Assembly (NCBI RefSeq): GCF_030253575.1
Contig: NC_080559.1
Coordinates: 7,964,501 to 8,028,500, forward strand
DNA from: Rhododendron vialii
Taxonomy: Eukaryota > Streptophyta > Magnoliopsida > Ericales > Ericaceae
DNA: 64,000 bases
Reading direction: 5' to 3'
Both the position numbers and the translations under genes were made by a program. Below the pieces are notes generated by a model. The model made no database searches. It had not been told where the DNA came from and was given only the letters and a program-made list of their open reading frames with translations. Shown here in pieces: positions 27,024 to 39,217 of the stretch. Positions within the stretch are counted from its first letter, which is position 1, and every line of letters begins with the position of its first letter.

Positions 27024-27333
27024 GAGCATCTCCAGTCTTGACTCATTTTAAGACTCAAATTTAAAAATAAAGCAAAAATCACAAAAATCTCTTTCCAATC
27101 TTTGACCCAAACCCTTTCCCATTTTAGGTTTTACCCATTTTTTTGCTCAAATCTGAGATAACTTTTGCCTTGACCCATTTCTTCAACGGCTAGTTAGAGA
27201 GAGAGAGAGAGAGAAAGAGGGAGATGTGTAAAATTTGGGTTTGATAATTGGACATGTGTCGACCCAAAATGGATTTTTACCCAAAATTTAACTCAAATTT
27301 GAGAAAAAATATGGGTGAAGACTGGAGATGCTC
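27024..27333. mobile_element. Tourist/Harbinger-like MITE with TAA duplication
   Basis: Terminal inverted repeats GAGCATCTCCAGTCTT and its complement AAGACTGGAGATGCTC enclose 310 bp and are flanked by TAA at 27021-27023 and 27334-27336. The arms continue to match imperfectly inward (CTCAAATTT). TAA or TTA duplications are the hallmark of PIF/Harbinger MITEs. It lies in the divergent spacer between TATDN1 and the SWIM gene. Confidence 0.85.
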
Positions 27334-27930
27334 TAAACAACACATCTGTCCACAAAAAATGCCACGAAACCAGACCTTGTGCAAAATTATACAAGTAGAT
27401 TCTTATTCTATGGACAAAGACATAAACCATGATGTTAATGATCAAATCAATTATGGACCAAAAAAGAGGAAAACCTCCGCAACATAGAAAAAGGATCAGA
27501 GTCGTCAGACCAATCAAACAAATGATTTTCACGGGTGTTATTTACGAATTTAAGAGATGTTTACGAGTAATTTTTTTTTATTAAAGACATGTTGATTTTC
27601 GAATTAGTATTTGAGTTTGTTCAAACTTGAGCTTTAATCTCGTTTACTAAACATGTCGAAATCGATGTTCAAAAGTTTGACTTGGCTTGCAAAATTTTTG
27701 CTCGTTCGTATAACTCGTAAAAAGTTCTGTTCATTTGGATAAATTTGACTCATTTAAAGAGACTCATTAAATAAATTAGTTAAACTTGACTTGTTAATGG
27801 CCCAACTCGTTTTAAAGACAAGCTCTACTCATTAAACGAGTCGAACTCGAACATGACGTTTGCAGCCCAGAGCCACAGCCTTAGGCTTATCTCCCGCCCT
27901 TTCCAACCCACTTCTCCCGCTTCTTCTCTC
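27334..27930. other. upstream region of SWIM gene with CTCGTT-rich repeat
   Basis: No gene seen. From 27,540 to 27,860 the strand is full of ACTCGTT, GTTTACTAAAC and ACTTGACTTG variants, like degenerate dispersed repeats common in eudicots. The family is not identified. Confidence 0.4.
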
Positions 27931-27931
27931 C

Positions 27932-27960
27932 TATAAAGTCACAGAAGCCCTTCAAACCAA

Positions 27961-27991
<31 letters not shown>
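27932..27991 (+). promoter_or_regulatory. putative core promoter and CT-rich leader of the SWIM gene
   Basis: TATAAAG at 27,932 is followed about 30 bp later by AACATTCTCTCTC and a (CT)n tract (27,963-27,991). This spacing is usual between a plant TATA box and its start site. The coding start is 1.3 kb downstream, implying leader introns. Confidence 0.6.
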
Positions 27992-28338
27992 CACAGGCAC
28001 ATACATATATACCTCTGTATAATCACGCTCGTATAGGCGTATACAGTGCTACAAAGAAAGTTTTTCGCGCTTGTACTGGTATGGCGCTTTCGATCTTCAT
28101 TTTCTATACACGTTTCGGTGCTATTTCTAAGTCTCTTTTTTTTAATATGTGGCGACATCTTGTTTAGTTCATTAGGGTTCGGTCTTCCCTTTTGATTTCC
28201 TACATTGCGTGTTGATACAGTGCGTTTGATTGCTACTAGTGACTAGTAAAATCGCTTAGTGTTACAATAAAAAAGAGAGGAAATTTTGTATCCATTGGCT
28301 GTGCATTTTTTTTTCCCATTCATTTCTTGAGTATCCAG

Positions 28339-28389
28339 ATGGATGGGTATTCAGTGAGGGTTTCGATGCCGGGTGACGCTGAACGATGA
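28339..28389 (+). other. possible upstream ORF in the SWIM gene leader
   Basis: A 16-codon frame (MDGYSVRVSMPGDAER) begins just after a CAG acceptor-like site at 28,338 and ends in TGA shortly before a GTAGTC donor-like site. If this segment is a leader exon, the uORF would be in the mRNA. Exon status is inferred from splice-like signals only. Confidence 0.35.
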
Positions 28390-29230
28390 TACTCATGGTA
28401 GTCCTTTACTATTTGTTCGTTAAAATATGAAGAGGAAGGTTAAACGTAAAATCATGGTTTGTATTTGGCTTTACTTTCTGTTTTAAAAAATAAAGGTTTG
28501 ATTTAACTATCTTGTGTTCTTTAAATGAATGTCATTGAGATGTTATTTTTATAATCCAAAGCATCTTTTGTTTAAATCGCTAATTTTCTCAGCAGGGTGG
28601 GTAAAAAACCAAGTTATTCGTATACCGATAAATACTTTTTAATCAAATTCTCTTAGTGTGAAATATTTTTTTTCAGAACCGGGGTGGCATGTGCCACTTC
28701 CCCCTCCGTATACCTCTGGGATGTGAAAAGTGAACAAGTGAAGCCAGAGAGAATTTGAGTTATTTGGTTATACACTATTTGAATTCACAGTGTTCTCTAG
28801 ATAGTGACCATTTATCATCATGCTAACAATCAAAACAGCAGCTACATTTCGATTGTTCTTAAGGGAATTGAGAAATGTAACCTAGGTTTCATTTCTGAGA
28901 CCATCTCCATTGCTTACCATTTCTCTTAGTCATATTTGAGTAAAAAGTTGGTTAAAAACTTGATTGAGATGGACTGCTCCAATGGTTTTACATCAAAAGA
29001 ATTTTCAGGCGTACCCTGAAATAATGTGGCAGAGAAAAAAAAATTTGTTTTGCTGGTGTAGCATTTTAGATTTTCATTTTTCTCTCGAATTTTCTGTTTT
29101 ATTAGTACATCTAGTATATTTATTCCCTTAGAATTCAATGCAATTTGTGGAATACAACTCTCATGTCCTAATCTTTTAGTCATGAAGAACTAATGCCCTT
29201 CTGTTTCTGTGTGATTATAGTTCTACCACA

Positions 29231-32200
29231 ATGCAGTTTGATAGTCGTGACTCTGGTGGTGTAAATTTGGAAAGGTTTGTCTTCTCCGTGGGGGAAGCTT
29301 TGGTGGTGGGCACTCTGGAGATTGCTTTAGTTGCAGAAAATTGCCTATTTTGGCTCCTATCGGCAATAGGATCGCTACCAAATGATTTTTTTGCAGAAGT
29401 GTGGCAAAATGATCAGAGGTTTCCAATTAACGGAGCGAGAGAGCCTGACATTGAAAATGATGATGCTGGTAAAACGGAGGATGGTACTGTTAAAGATCAA
29501 TGTGATCATGATGACGAGAACAATGCCGATATGACTGAGCAAGATGGGAGTTATGATGGTGATGAGGATTCCGAGAATGAGGATGATAATGATGATAGTG
29601 GCGATCCGAATGGTGAAAGAGGAAGTAGTGATGGAGATGAGGGTGACGATGATGACGAGGATGATGGGTGCTCGGAAGATGACTACGATGAAGAGGATGG
29701 AGAAGAATACGAAGAGGATGAGGAGGGAGAAGGCATACCCAACAGACATTCTAAGAAGCACAAGTACTACATATTTCCTTTATGTCTTGCAAATAGACTT
29801 CAAACAACAAACACATTCCCATATGGTCACTTTTAATACACATCTATTCCTTAGAGAAAGCTAGCCTAGACTTCTATTCTTGCAGGGTAGCATATATTAT
29901 GTGTCTTTTCTGAGCTGTGGACAGTCATTATGCAGTGACTCAGCTGTTCCCTTGTCCCTTGGTATAAAGTTACAATAAAGAGAATGACTAACATAAAAAA
30001 TAAAACAATAAAAAAGGAAAACTATAGCATCACCTTATGTTTTCATGCTGGGACAATGTAATTAAGAATTATTTTAGTTGCGGTGAAGATTTAAATGACT
30101 CAAATTATTTAATGTCAAATCTCGTTCATTTGTTTGCCTTGCTGTTACATGTTATTTTTATCATGTACTTTAAGCCTGGTGTTCTATTAAGTGAAATATT
30201 TATGCTTATCCTGTACCAAGAAACTTATGCTATAACCGGCAACTCCCTGCTTATGCCATGACTATTTTATCGTCCATGTCTTTTGGGTCTAATCGATGCT
30301 TCTCTGTCATGAATTCTCTATGCAACTTGAGGTGCCACTATACAAGATCTGATTAGATTATGGAACTGTGATTTGTTGTCGAGCACATGTTTTACGGGGG
30401 AATTCCTCAAATAATGGACGCCAGTCAATTACGCTGCGTGATAGTAATTATACTGTGTTTTGAAGTTGTGGATGAAATTGTAAGCCAGTTTTACCTTGGT
30501 TTCACTCTGTACCTCAGAGGATGGTTATCTGGTGTTAATTTTCTTATTCAACTCGTTCTTTCATATACATGCTATTATGTCTTTGTGCATCTATAGTCAC
30601 TACTAGTTTTCAAAATTATTTTCAGTCGTTACTCTTATAAATGTCACAGGTTATTTAATTAGTCTTTGTTCTCATGGAAGGTCAGTGGATGGTTACAGTG
30701 ATGATACAACAGGTTCTGAATATGATGATGATACTGATGATGACCCTGGCTATGGTTCTTTGCTGAGGCATGCAAGAGAAGTCTACGCAGTAACCAGTTA
30801 TTGCCTATTTGAAAGTGAGTACAAGAAGACGAAAACTCTGTCTGTTGATGTCACCGATGAGGAAAGGTTCGTCTTTGACTACAAAGTTCGAAAGGATGGG
30901 CAATTGTTTAGAGAATACAAAGTTACTGCAGCGCCATTTGATGGCCTGATAAATTGTAGTTGCAAGTACTTTGATCTAGTTGGAATCTTGTGCTGTCATG
31001 CACTAATAGTTCTTGGATGCTTGCGGATTGAGAAGATTCCGGAGCGATATATACTGAAGTGGCGGAGGAAAAATGGAAAGGGTGGTACTGGAGAAGAAAC
31101 TCAGAGTCTCACAGACAACTACAAGGGACATGGATCGTCTTCAGATTTCATCCATCATAGTCGGTACGATTTTGTTTTGGTAAAATTGTTACTCCTTTCG
31201 GTCAACTGACTGATTTACCTTCACATGACATGCTATCATCCTCTCCTGTTCCATGTTAAACATTTAGTGTTCCTCATACGTACATATAACCTAAGCGGCA
31301 GTTTAATCAGGAGAATAATGTGTTTTTAATTAATTTTTCCCTCGTGATAATTGGTCATTAGGAAATTGAGATCTATCTGTGTGACAGTTGAAATTTTCCC
31401 ATAGTTTTCTCTATATTTTCTTGGGCTTTATGTTCTTGGTGGGTGTTTTGTCATGAATCTACTTGGTCAAATTTGTAGCTATTCGAGGTTAGTATAGGAT
31501 GTTGTACATGAAATTGCAGTTTTCGTACAAGTGATGGTTGCTACAGTGCTTTCTGTTCACAAATAGTGAAATAGAGGAGGGGGTATATTTCTTCCCAAAT
31601 AGTGTAAAATTGCATGTGCATCTGATGTCGGTTCTTCTAATGTACCAACCCCCAAAAAATTGATGTTGGTACTACCTCTTTGTTCCATTGCCTCGAAGAT
31701 TCTAATGCAAAGGAACTGTATTACTGTAATCGCTAATCACTGTTTTACATACAACTTAGCTTCAGGGCACAGCATTCTTGACACCCAGTAATGCCAATCA
31801 TTATGCATTTTCTAGTGACCCAAGGCATGGATATGAACTTTATAACTGTTTCTGGTCATTTGTGTTTCAACTTTTACCATTATTTTGTGGTTTGGTCATT
31901 TGTTTTCTTCTGAACTTGAAGGTTAATGGATACTGGCATTTTTCATCCAGTCCATTCTAAAGATGACTTGGACATGCTTACTAAACATGTTGATGCCCGT
32001 ATATTGAGGCGTCCTTTGGAAATGCCTATTGATGCCCGTCTATTGAGCCGTGGATTTTTCTCTTATATGCGAAGTGGTACAATGTCGCAAGAGGAAAATA
32101 AAAGATTGGAACATCTATCTGTTGACCCTGTCCATATGGATTTGGAAGAAAGAGAGCCTATGGACTCAAGATACCACGTTGATGCCCCTCTCCTAAGGCA

Positions 32201-33049
32201 TGCAAGGGACATTTATATGCCCAATATCTATCGTAAGTTTCGAGAAGAACATAGAGAATCAGAATATCTAGATGTTTTTATTAAGAATGACACTTTTGAT
32301 GATCATGGGCTAGCTTTTGATTTTGAAGTACTAAAGCCTGGACAATCCATATGCCATAAAGTTCATGCGGAACCAGATGATGGGGGTGTGAAGTGTAGTT
32401 GCAAAGGGTTTGAGAAAAAAGGTATATTATGTCGTCATGCACTATCTGTCATGGACCGATTATTTATAGAGAGGATCCCAGCTAAATATATCTTAGATAA
32501 GTTCGCGAAAAATCCAGGGGTTGGCATGGCAGAAGATATTCATGGAGAAAAATACTCTGAATTGCAACGCTTCGTCCGGTGGAAAACTTTGAATACCATG
32601 TATGATAGAATTGCACAAAAAGCTGCTAAATCTGATGCTACTCAAACTATATTTCTTGAGCATATGGAAAAACTACGAGTCATGTTGGGATGCTCGTCAG
32701 ATGAGGCCAATGAAGCCTCCATGAATGCATGTGCAGGGGAAGGTGATAGGGATATGAACGGTCTGGGGAGCAGAAATGCTATTGAGGACAAGGCAATGAA
32801 GAAAGCTAAGGGCTTGAATTATGGTCAAAATCTTATGCAACCCAATGCTGAGGAATTGGAGGCAAAATGGGGTCAGCAATCTGCCACTAGTGGTCATATT
32901 TCTCAGGTAGCAATTTCATCAAGATTATGAGATTAAATAGTGAATTCACCAAGTCCCAATGTATTTTTCCTCATATTTTATTCTTCCTCCCCCTTCTTGG
33001 TGAGTGTTTGCTCAGTGTGAATTTATTTTTGATGTTTCAGCCTGAATAA
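29231..33049 (+). CDS. tandem SWIM zinc-finger protein related to FAR1/MULE C-termini
   Basis: Four coding exons: 29231-29763, 30681-31163, 31922-32906 and 33041-33049, with matching phases at all junctions and a final exon encoding only PE and stop, giving 669 residues. The N-terminus has a hydrophobic stretch (about 19-60), then a strongly acidic Asp/Glu region (about 76-170). Two related modules follow, each opening LLRHARxxY and ending in a CxCx(9)CxH SWIM finger: C270, C272, C282, H284 and C497, C499, C509, H511. Such fingers occur in FAR1/FHY3 factors and MULE transposases, but neither the FAR1 DNA-binding domain nor a transposase core is present. The phrase VDARILRR, IDARLLSRG, VDAPLLRHA repeats before finger two. 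DNA or protein binding is likely from the family; the actual role is unknown. The 5' exons and start are the least certain part. Confidence 0.8.
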
Positions 33050-33263
33050 TGGTGCAGCACTGGTGAAACTTTCAGCCTGTTTCACTTTCAGGTAACAATG
33101 GTGCAGCATGGAAGCATCAGATCAAAGTAAGACTGGCTGAGGTAATTCTCCCTCTTATTGCAAGTAAGACGTCCCTTGAACTTTTTTTTTTCTTCTAAAC
33201 TTGTACATAACCGTGTTGATATAAAAAGTATACCTGAGTTCTAAGAGAAATATTAGATTGTTA

Positions 33264-33530
33264 AGTGTTAACAACCAACTCATCTAAAAGCTTAAGTTGT
33301 TAGAGAGGGACAACTTTATTATTTATACCTTCGACACACCTCCTCACGTGTAGCCAGGCTCTCCTCCATAAGCGGGCTAACTACGTGTAAATATTTTTAC
33401 ATTAGGTAGGCGGTAGGTTCGGATCTATTGTCTGCCTTGATACCATATTAAATTGTTAACCACCAACTTATCTCAATGCTTAAACTGTTAGAGAGAGAGG
33501 CAACTTTATTATTTATACCTTCAACAAAAA
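33264..33530. repeat. direct repeat pair downstream of the SWIM gene
   Basis: A segment of about 70 bp (GTTAACAACCAACTCATCT through CAACTTTATTATTTATACC) recurs about 190 bp later with small changes. It resembles dispersed sequences seen in many eudicot genomes; the family is not assigned. Confidence 0.55.
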
Positions 33531-33788
33531 CTACCCACTAATTAACCATGTACATGCTCATTATTAGTTACCCAAATAATTATAGTATCCAAATTAGGGA
33601 CCAAACTAATTACTATAGAATCTACACGCCTCCTATAACTAAAAACGACCCAATACCCGTAATTCACTAAAATTATACATGTACCCTCAAAACTACAATA
33701 TGTCACTAATACCTTGAGCGCAGAAACAATTAAATAGGACCGTACTATAAATGCCAAATTTCTAGTGAAAAAAAAAATTTAATCGGAA

Positions 33789-34490
33789 AAAGATAAGGTA
33801 GGGCATAACAGCTATCTTGGGAAGGCTTGGGATCTTACAACTAATGCTTGGTGTAGTCTATGTTCAAATGGCATAGAGTCCCATAGTCACATATTACCAG
33901 TTTTCTTAAGTGGATTTTTGGAAGATGTTTAAGAGGTGTGGTGTTCAGTGGAGCAATTAACCACTGCTGTGGAATGGATAAGTCGGCACTCTAAGAACAG
34001 GAGAGCTAACGATGCTGTGATGAAATTGGCTCTAGCAGCTACTGTATACCACATTTGCCTTGAGGGGAATAGCAGAACTTTAATCGCTAAGTTAGAAGCA
34101 AGTATCGATAGTTTAGTACCCGATTTCTCTGTCCTGCCTGTGAATCGAAGCTGCAATTTAAGAACCTTGATGCCGAGGGGGTCCTTGCGAAGATTAATAA
34201 AGATTTGAGGGAAACTCTAGCCGCTTAGAGGAAGGTCCCCTCATCAGAGGAAACTACAGCCAGACAGTCGGGGATTGCCCCGTAGTTTCACCAGTAGCAG
34301 TCAAAAGTTTATGGTTTTTAGAAGTTTTAGGAGCTAGGTGGCTTCTCTGTTGTGTTTTGCTGTTTGTATAGCTTTGTTGGAGCTTGCTCCTTCGTTGTTT
34401 TGGTTAGGCTTTCTAGGATAATCCTTGGCCTTTTGTTTTTTTGGTGTTTTTTCTTAATAAGTATGAACTTACCAAAATTTTATTTTTCCT
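33789..34490 (+). mobile_element. LINE remnant with zf-RVT-like end
   Basis: Interrupted forward frames give CSNGIESHSH at about 33,860, then NRRANDAVMKLALAATVYHI (33,999-34,058) and LEGNSRTL. These match the zinc-binding tail that follows reverse transcriptase in plant L1-type LINEs. About 250 bp of T-rich 3' tail sequence follows. It lacks the reverse transcriptase body and so is a 5'-truncated copy with damage. Confidence 0.75.
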
Positions 34491-35091
34491 AAATTGCAGT
34501 CCGGTTCTGCATGTATCTTACCCAAATATATTTAGCAGGTATGTATCTTTCTAACTAAATTCTCACATATTGTTTTCAGGTTGGCAGCAGTCTTTCCGGG
34601 TTCTATCTTTCCAATTTTTTGAAGCAACATGACAACGCCGGTTGAACTGTCTAGGTTTTTTTTTCCCCTTGGTACTGAATGCAGGTCCTTTTGAAGAAAA
34701 TGAGAGCTTTTTGATAGTTATGCATGTTATTCAGGTTTTGCATTTTGATGTAGTGAACTTGCAGAATATTGTATATATGCTATCATGGATTACTGAATGC
34801 TGCAGATATCAATGATGATCGTTCTTCACTTGTGCACTTGTGCTTGACTAGGTAGAATTTGATGATGATGCTTCAAAAATTGCTATTCCATATCTGTCTT
34901 GCTAATCATCGTCCATAACATCACATAAGGGGAAAAAACGTTATTTTTTTCCCGCTACCGGTTTATATATTTCTATGATTGATTCAAATAATTTTTTTTC
35001 CCGCTACCGGTTTATATATTTTTATGATTGATTCTATTTGAACTCAAAAACTTTCTCCAACCTCATAAAAACTACATATTTTCTCATTATA
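34491..35091. other. intergenic, short duplicated phrase
   Basis: No gene seen. TTTTTCCCGCTACCGGTT followed by TATATATTT occurs twice, near 34,947 and 34,995, as a 48-bp tandem duplication. Confidence 0.5.
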
Positions 35092-35329
35092 GGTTAACGA
35101 GTGCAATTTTGTTCACCCTCTTTTAAAGAGGGTGAACATTACCCTCTCTCTTATTCGTTCAAATGGTGTGGATCTCATCACAGAGTGATGTCATGCTTAC
35201 CATGCAATACATTTTTAATAAGCATGACATCACTTTGTGGTGGGGTTCACATCATTTCAACCAATAAGAAGGAGGGTAATGTTCACCTTCTTAAATGGAG
35301 GGTGAACAAAACTCAACTCCAGGTCAACC
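35092..35329. mobile_element. inverted-repeat MITE
   Basis: TTTTGTTCACCCTC at 35,106 pairs with GAGGGTGAACAAAA ending at 35,311. Inner arms also match (GTGATGTCATGCTT and AAGCATGACATCAC). The similarity extends outward to GGTTAAC/GGTCAACC. It is a hairpin element of about 240 bp; no clear target duplication was found. Confidence 0.7.
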
Positions 35330-36290
35330 GCTAAAAAAAGACAATTAAGGACAAAGCTTTACAACATTGTTTGTGATTGTTCTCTCTTTAACCCCAAAGT
35401 CTTGTACATTGTGACGGTTTTGTCTGTAAACCCCAATCTTCTCTAGTGGTCCTGTCATGGATTTATTTATTTATTTTTGATTAATCACATCTGGTCACCC
35501 TAGACTATCAAGTTTTGTAAATTATCCCTGAAACTACAAAACATGACACTTGAGCACCTTAAACTACCAAAACAACTTTGCCGTTTATTAGTCACGACAG
35601 TTATAGAGCTCAAGAAAGCACTCAAATGGTATTTTTCAAAATGTGACGAGAATGCACGGAACAATTTGCATTTTAACTCTCTCTTTTTTATTGACAAATA
35701 CGAGTGTAAACTTACATATCTAATACAATCAGAATTGCGTATAGTATTTTTCACTTCATCCATGGCAATCTTATCTACTCCATCTTTCTCTATCTATATT
35801 TTCCCCGATCTAAACAAATTAAAATGAGTAAAATTTTCTGTCCCACAAATTTCCCCTGCCACCGTGTTTTCCACCTAATTCTACATGTCATGCCAGTACT
35901 AATTACACCCATTTGGAATTGGAACTATCTTTAATTTAACTCGCTCAACGACCCTTCCCATTGGCATTTTACTCTTTCCCTTCATTTATCATCCCCTCCA
36001 AACACAACTTTGACCGATCCAAAAATTGAAAAAAGGAAAAAAGAAAAAGAAAAATAGTCGGACTTGGTCTCCTGATAACGAGTAGTTGAATCCGCCCGCC
36101 ACGCGCTCTCTCTTCTCTCTCTCTCTAAAAAACGTCTCTCTCTCTCTCTCTAAAAAACTCGTCTTCTGACTCTTCTCCCTCATACCAATTCCGACTCCCC
36201 TGTGCATTAACTTCCCCATACCCAAGCCCAACTCCAATTCCATTTATTCATCACATCACACTCCCCATACCCATATTCATATACACAACA
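35330..36290. other. syntaxin upstream region
   Basis: AT-rich sequence without a gene, ending in CT-rich tracts (36,105-36,155). An open frame on the minus strand here is low complexity only. Confidence 0.5.
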
Positions 36291-36298
36291 TATAAATC

Positions 36299-36330
<32 letters not shown>
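36291..36330 (+). promoter_or_regulatory. putative TATA box and (GA)n leader of the syntaxin gene
   Basis: TATAAAT at 36,291 is followed directly by a (GA)n tract (36,301-36,330). The start codon lies 135 bp beyond the tract. The start site is inferred to fall in or just after it. Confidence 0.5.
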
Positions 36331-36333
<3 letters not shown>

Positions 36334-36464
36334 ATTTCTGTTAATTCTCGTACGATCATCGGTACTTCCCCAATCGAATCCGACACAAAGACGAACTCTG
36401 TTCGTTTCGAGTCTCTAGAACCAACCCATCTCTCCGTACGGTCCACAATAAAGTTTCGCTCAAC

Positions 36465-39217
36465 ATGAACGATCTCTTCTCCAGCTCCTTCGCTCGGTTC
36501 CGGAGCGAAGACCAGTCTCCGCCCCACAGTACCGTCCAGATGTCCGGCTTCCCTGCGGCGGCCACCTCCGGCGTCAACCTCGACAAGTTCTTCGAAGACG
36601 TGGAAGGCGTCAAGGACGACCTGAGGGACCTCGAGACGCTGTACGCCAGCCTCCAGGCCGCCCACGACCAGTCCAAGACCCTGCTCAGCGCCAAGGGCGT
36701 CCGAGACCTCCGATCCAAGATGGACGGCGACGTCACGTCGGCGCTGAAGAAGGCCAAGGTGATCAAGGTCCGTCTCGAGGCGCTGGACCGGAACAACGCC
36801 GCGAACCGGAGCGTGCCCGGGTGTGGGCCGGGGAGCTCCTCGGACCGGACTCGGACTTCGGTCGTCAACGGGCTCCGGAAGAAGCTGCAGGTAAGCAAGG
36901 AGGGAGCTACCGAGAGGCAACTGGACTTGTAGACCCCACTTTATTGAGATCAATTGGCTAGGGTAACTTTTACCCACGGTGGGGTATGTTGGGAGTATCG
37001 AATCGGTAATCAGAATCGTTTATTTTGTAAAAATTGATTTGATAGGAGATGGTGCGAAAATTCAGCTCAATCTAATTCCGGCAAGTATTTGATCACGTAG
37101 CTACCGGTATCTACGGGTATCTGATTGAGTTGAATGTTTGTGGATTCTCTTGACAAATCAGTTCCTACAAAGTGCAAATTACTGAATCGAAACCCGCAAC
37201 GTGTCTTAACGAATGTGGGTAAAATTCGTTTGGATGAACAAAATTGCTTTCCGTTTTACTACCATTTGGCTTTTCAATAAAAACTAATTATATGTTGCAC
37301 TCGATATTTGCTATTTTGACCCTACAACAGTTTTTATTTCGTCCTAAACTTGCCATTGTTCTCGTTTTGGCCCCACGAATTCAAAATTCTGACTGTCTCT
37401 GGCTGCAGGACTCGATGAACTCGTTTAATGATCTGCGGGGGAGGATTGGATCGGAGTACAAGGAAACGGTGCGGCGGAGGTATTACACGGTGACGGGAGA
37501 GAGCGCGGACGAGTCGGTCGTGGACCGGCTGATATCGACGGGGGAGAGCGAGACGTTTTTGGCAAAAGCGATACAGGAGCAGGGGAGGGGGAAGGTTATG
37601 GATACCATCATGGAGATTCAGGAGAGACACGAGGGGGTTAAGGAGATTGAAAAGAATTTGAAGGAGCTTAACCAGGTACCATACATACACGTACATTCTT
37701 ACATTCGAGTTTAAATGACCCTTTCCAAAAGTGTTTTTGTACCTTTTACGTGCAATTTCAGCTACAAGATTGAGACTCTAATTGGTATGAATGTGTTTGT
37801 TCGATTCTTTGACTAAAATTGCACGGGCGGCACCAAATAGGTCCGTGATAGGACCTATTTCGTACTAGCTAGTACAAAAGAAAGAGTTAATGGATTCATT
37901 TCTTTTTAAAATTGGACGTTTTTTTTTATGCCATTGGACTTCCTATTCTTAAAATAAACGTTTGTGATGATGAACGTTGTGCAGATTCTTTTCTATCATT
38001 ATCGTTTCGAAAAGCTTGTAGCATTGGTCCTAATAAACTTTCATTTGTTGCTTGGCTTCTTCATTGGACGTAATATGTTGTTAGTACTATTCGCTAAACC
38101 TCTCGATAAAATTTAATCACAAACATCCAACCGTATTTGTCTCCCGTGTACGTGATAGAGATAGAGCAGTTGATATTCCTAAATTAAAAAATAATTGTGC
38201 ATCATTCGAATAATTAATCTTTTTGATGTATTCTATAAGACTCACTTTAGATTCCAAAAAGTTCAAAGCTGGCCACGTAACGAAGAAAGAATTTTCTTCG
38301 TCACACAGTTTGTTCTCTTCGTTTAGATGGGTCGATTGCGGCTGCCCAAATGTACTATATATCTCAGATCATCTTTCTCAAACACTATAAAAGTCCAAGC
38401 CATAACGGATGAGGTGTTGTAAAATTGCTTTGATAGCTGGTCCTTTTAGGTTCTTCAGTTTCAATATCTAATTGCTTTGATGTATATATGGCTTATTGCT
38501 GCCTCCAACCCCGAATCATTCTTTCATCCTTTCGGCCCGACAATTTTGACACTTTATTTGAGTTCCAGGGTCTACAGGCCGATAAAATAATTTTAACCTA
38601 GCCGTAATTGTTCGTGTATTAGCGGATGATATATATATAACATACACATGTGGTGTAAGCGCTTGTGTCGACAATGCATTGCCACTCGAAATTAAGATAC
38701 TGGATTTGGTTCCTTTGTCTTTCCCCCTGAATTATGCCTTAAGACCGGGTGTCAGATGGGGTCACGAGCATTCACTTTGTTCAGCTCAACGATCTGACTA
38801 TGGAGAACCTTAGCGTAGATCCTTTCACTCATCTTTTTTTGTGACCATCATATGATGCAAAATAGGATCCGTTGTACGAGACATTTCGAGCGATGCATTT
38901 TATAGGTCTCAATGTGTTTATGAGCTGTGCAAAAAATCAAGTTATGGGTGACAACATTCTAAAAGTTACACAATCTTGATTTATATGTCTAGGTGTTTCT
39001 CGACATGGCGGTGCTGGTGGAGGCGCAAGGTGAACAAATCGACGACATAGAGAGCCAGGTGAATCGGGCCAGCTCCTTCGTTAGGACAGGAGCCCAGCAG
39101 CTGGAGGTTGCTCGGAAGCACCAGAAGAATACCCGCAAGTGGACTTTCATTGCCATTGTTATCCTCCTCATTATCATCCTCTTTGTGGTTCTGTTCTCTG
39201 TGGAGCCATGGAAATAA
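36465..39217 (+). CDS. SYP122: plasma-membrane Qa-SNARE syntaxin, SYP121/SYP122 type
   Basis: Three coding exons, all phase 0: 36465-36890, 37409-37675 and 38993-39217, giving 305 residues. SYP12 syntaxins drive fusion of secretory vesicles with the plasma membrane and take part in focal secretion during defence. The N-terminus MNDLFSSSF is typical of the group. The Habc bundle fills exon 1 and early exon 2. [18 protein letters not shown] is a conserved linker. The SNARE motif spans the exon 2-3 junction with the zero-layer Gln at Q243 ([13 protein letters not shown]). A single C-terminal anchor (about 283-301) ends in PWK. Family members usually carry a longer tail after PW; a small deletion created an earlier stop here. 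Exon 1 is GC-rich compared with the rest of the window. SYP122 is chosen over SYP121 mainly from gene order, so the symbol is tentative. Confidence 0.9.

Noticed and set aside
29375-29761. 128-codon minus-strand frame, Ile-rich
   Set aside because: It is the antisense of the GAT/GAG-rich acidic region of the SWIM gene; composition alone produces it.
36207-36977. 256-codon minus-strand frame over syntaxin exon 1
   Set aside because: It is the complement of a GC-rich, well-supported syntaxin exon; its translation has no motif.
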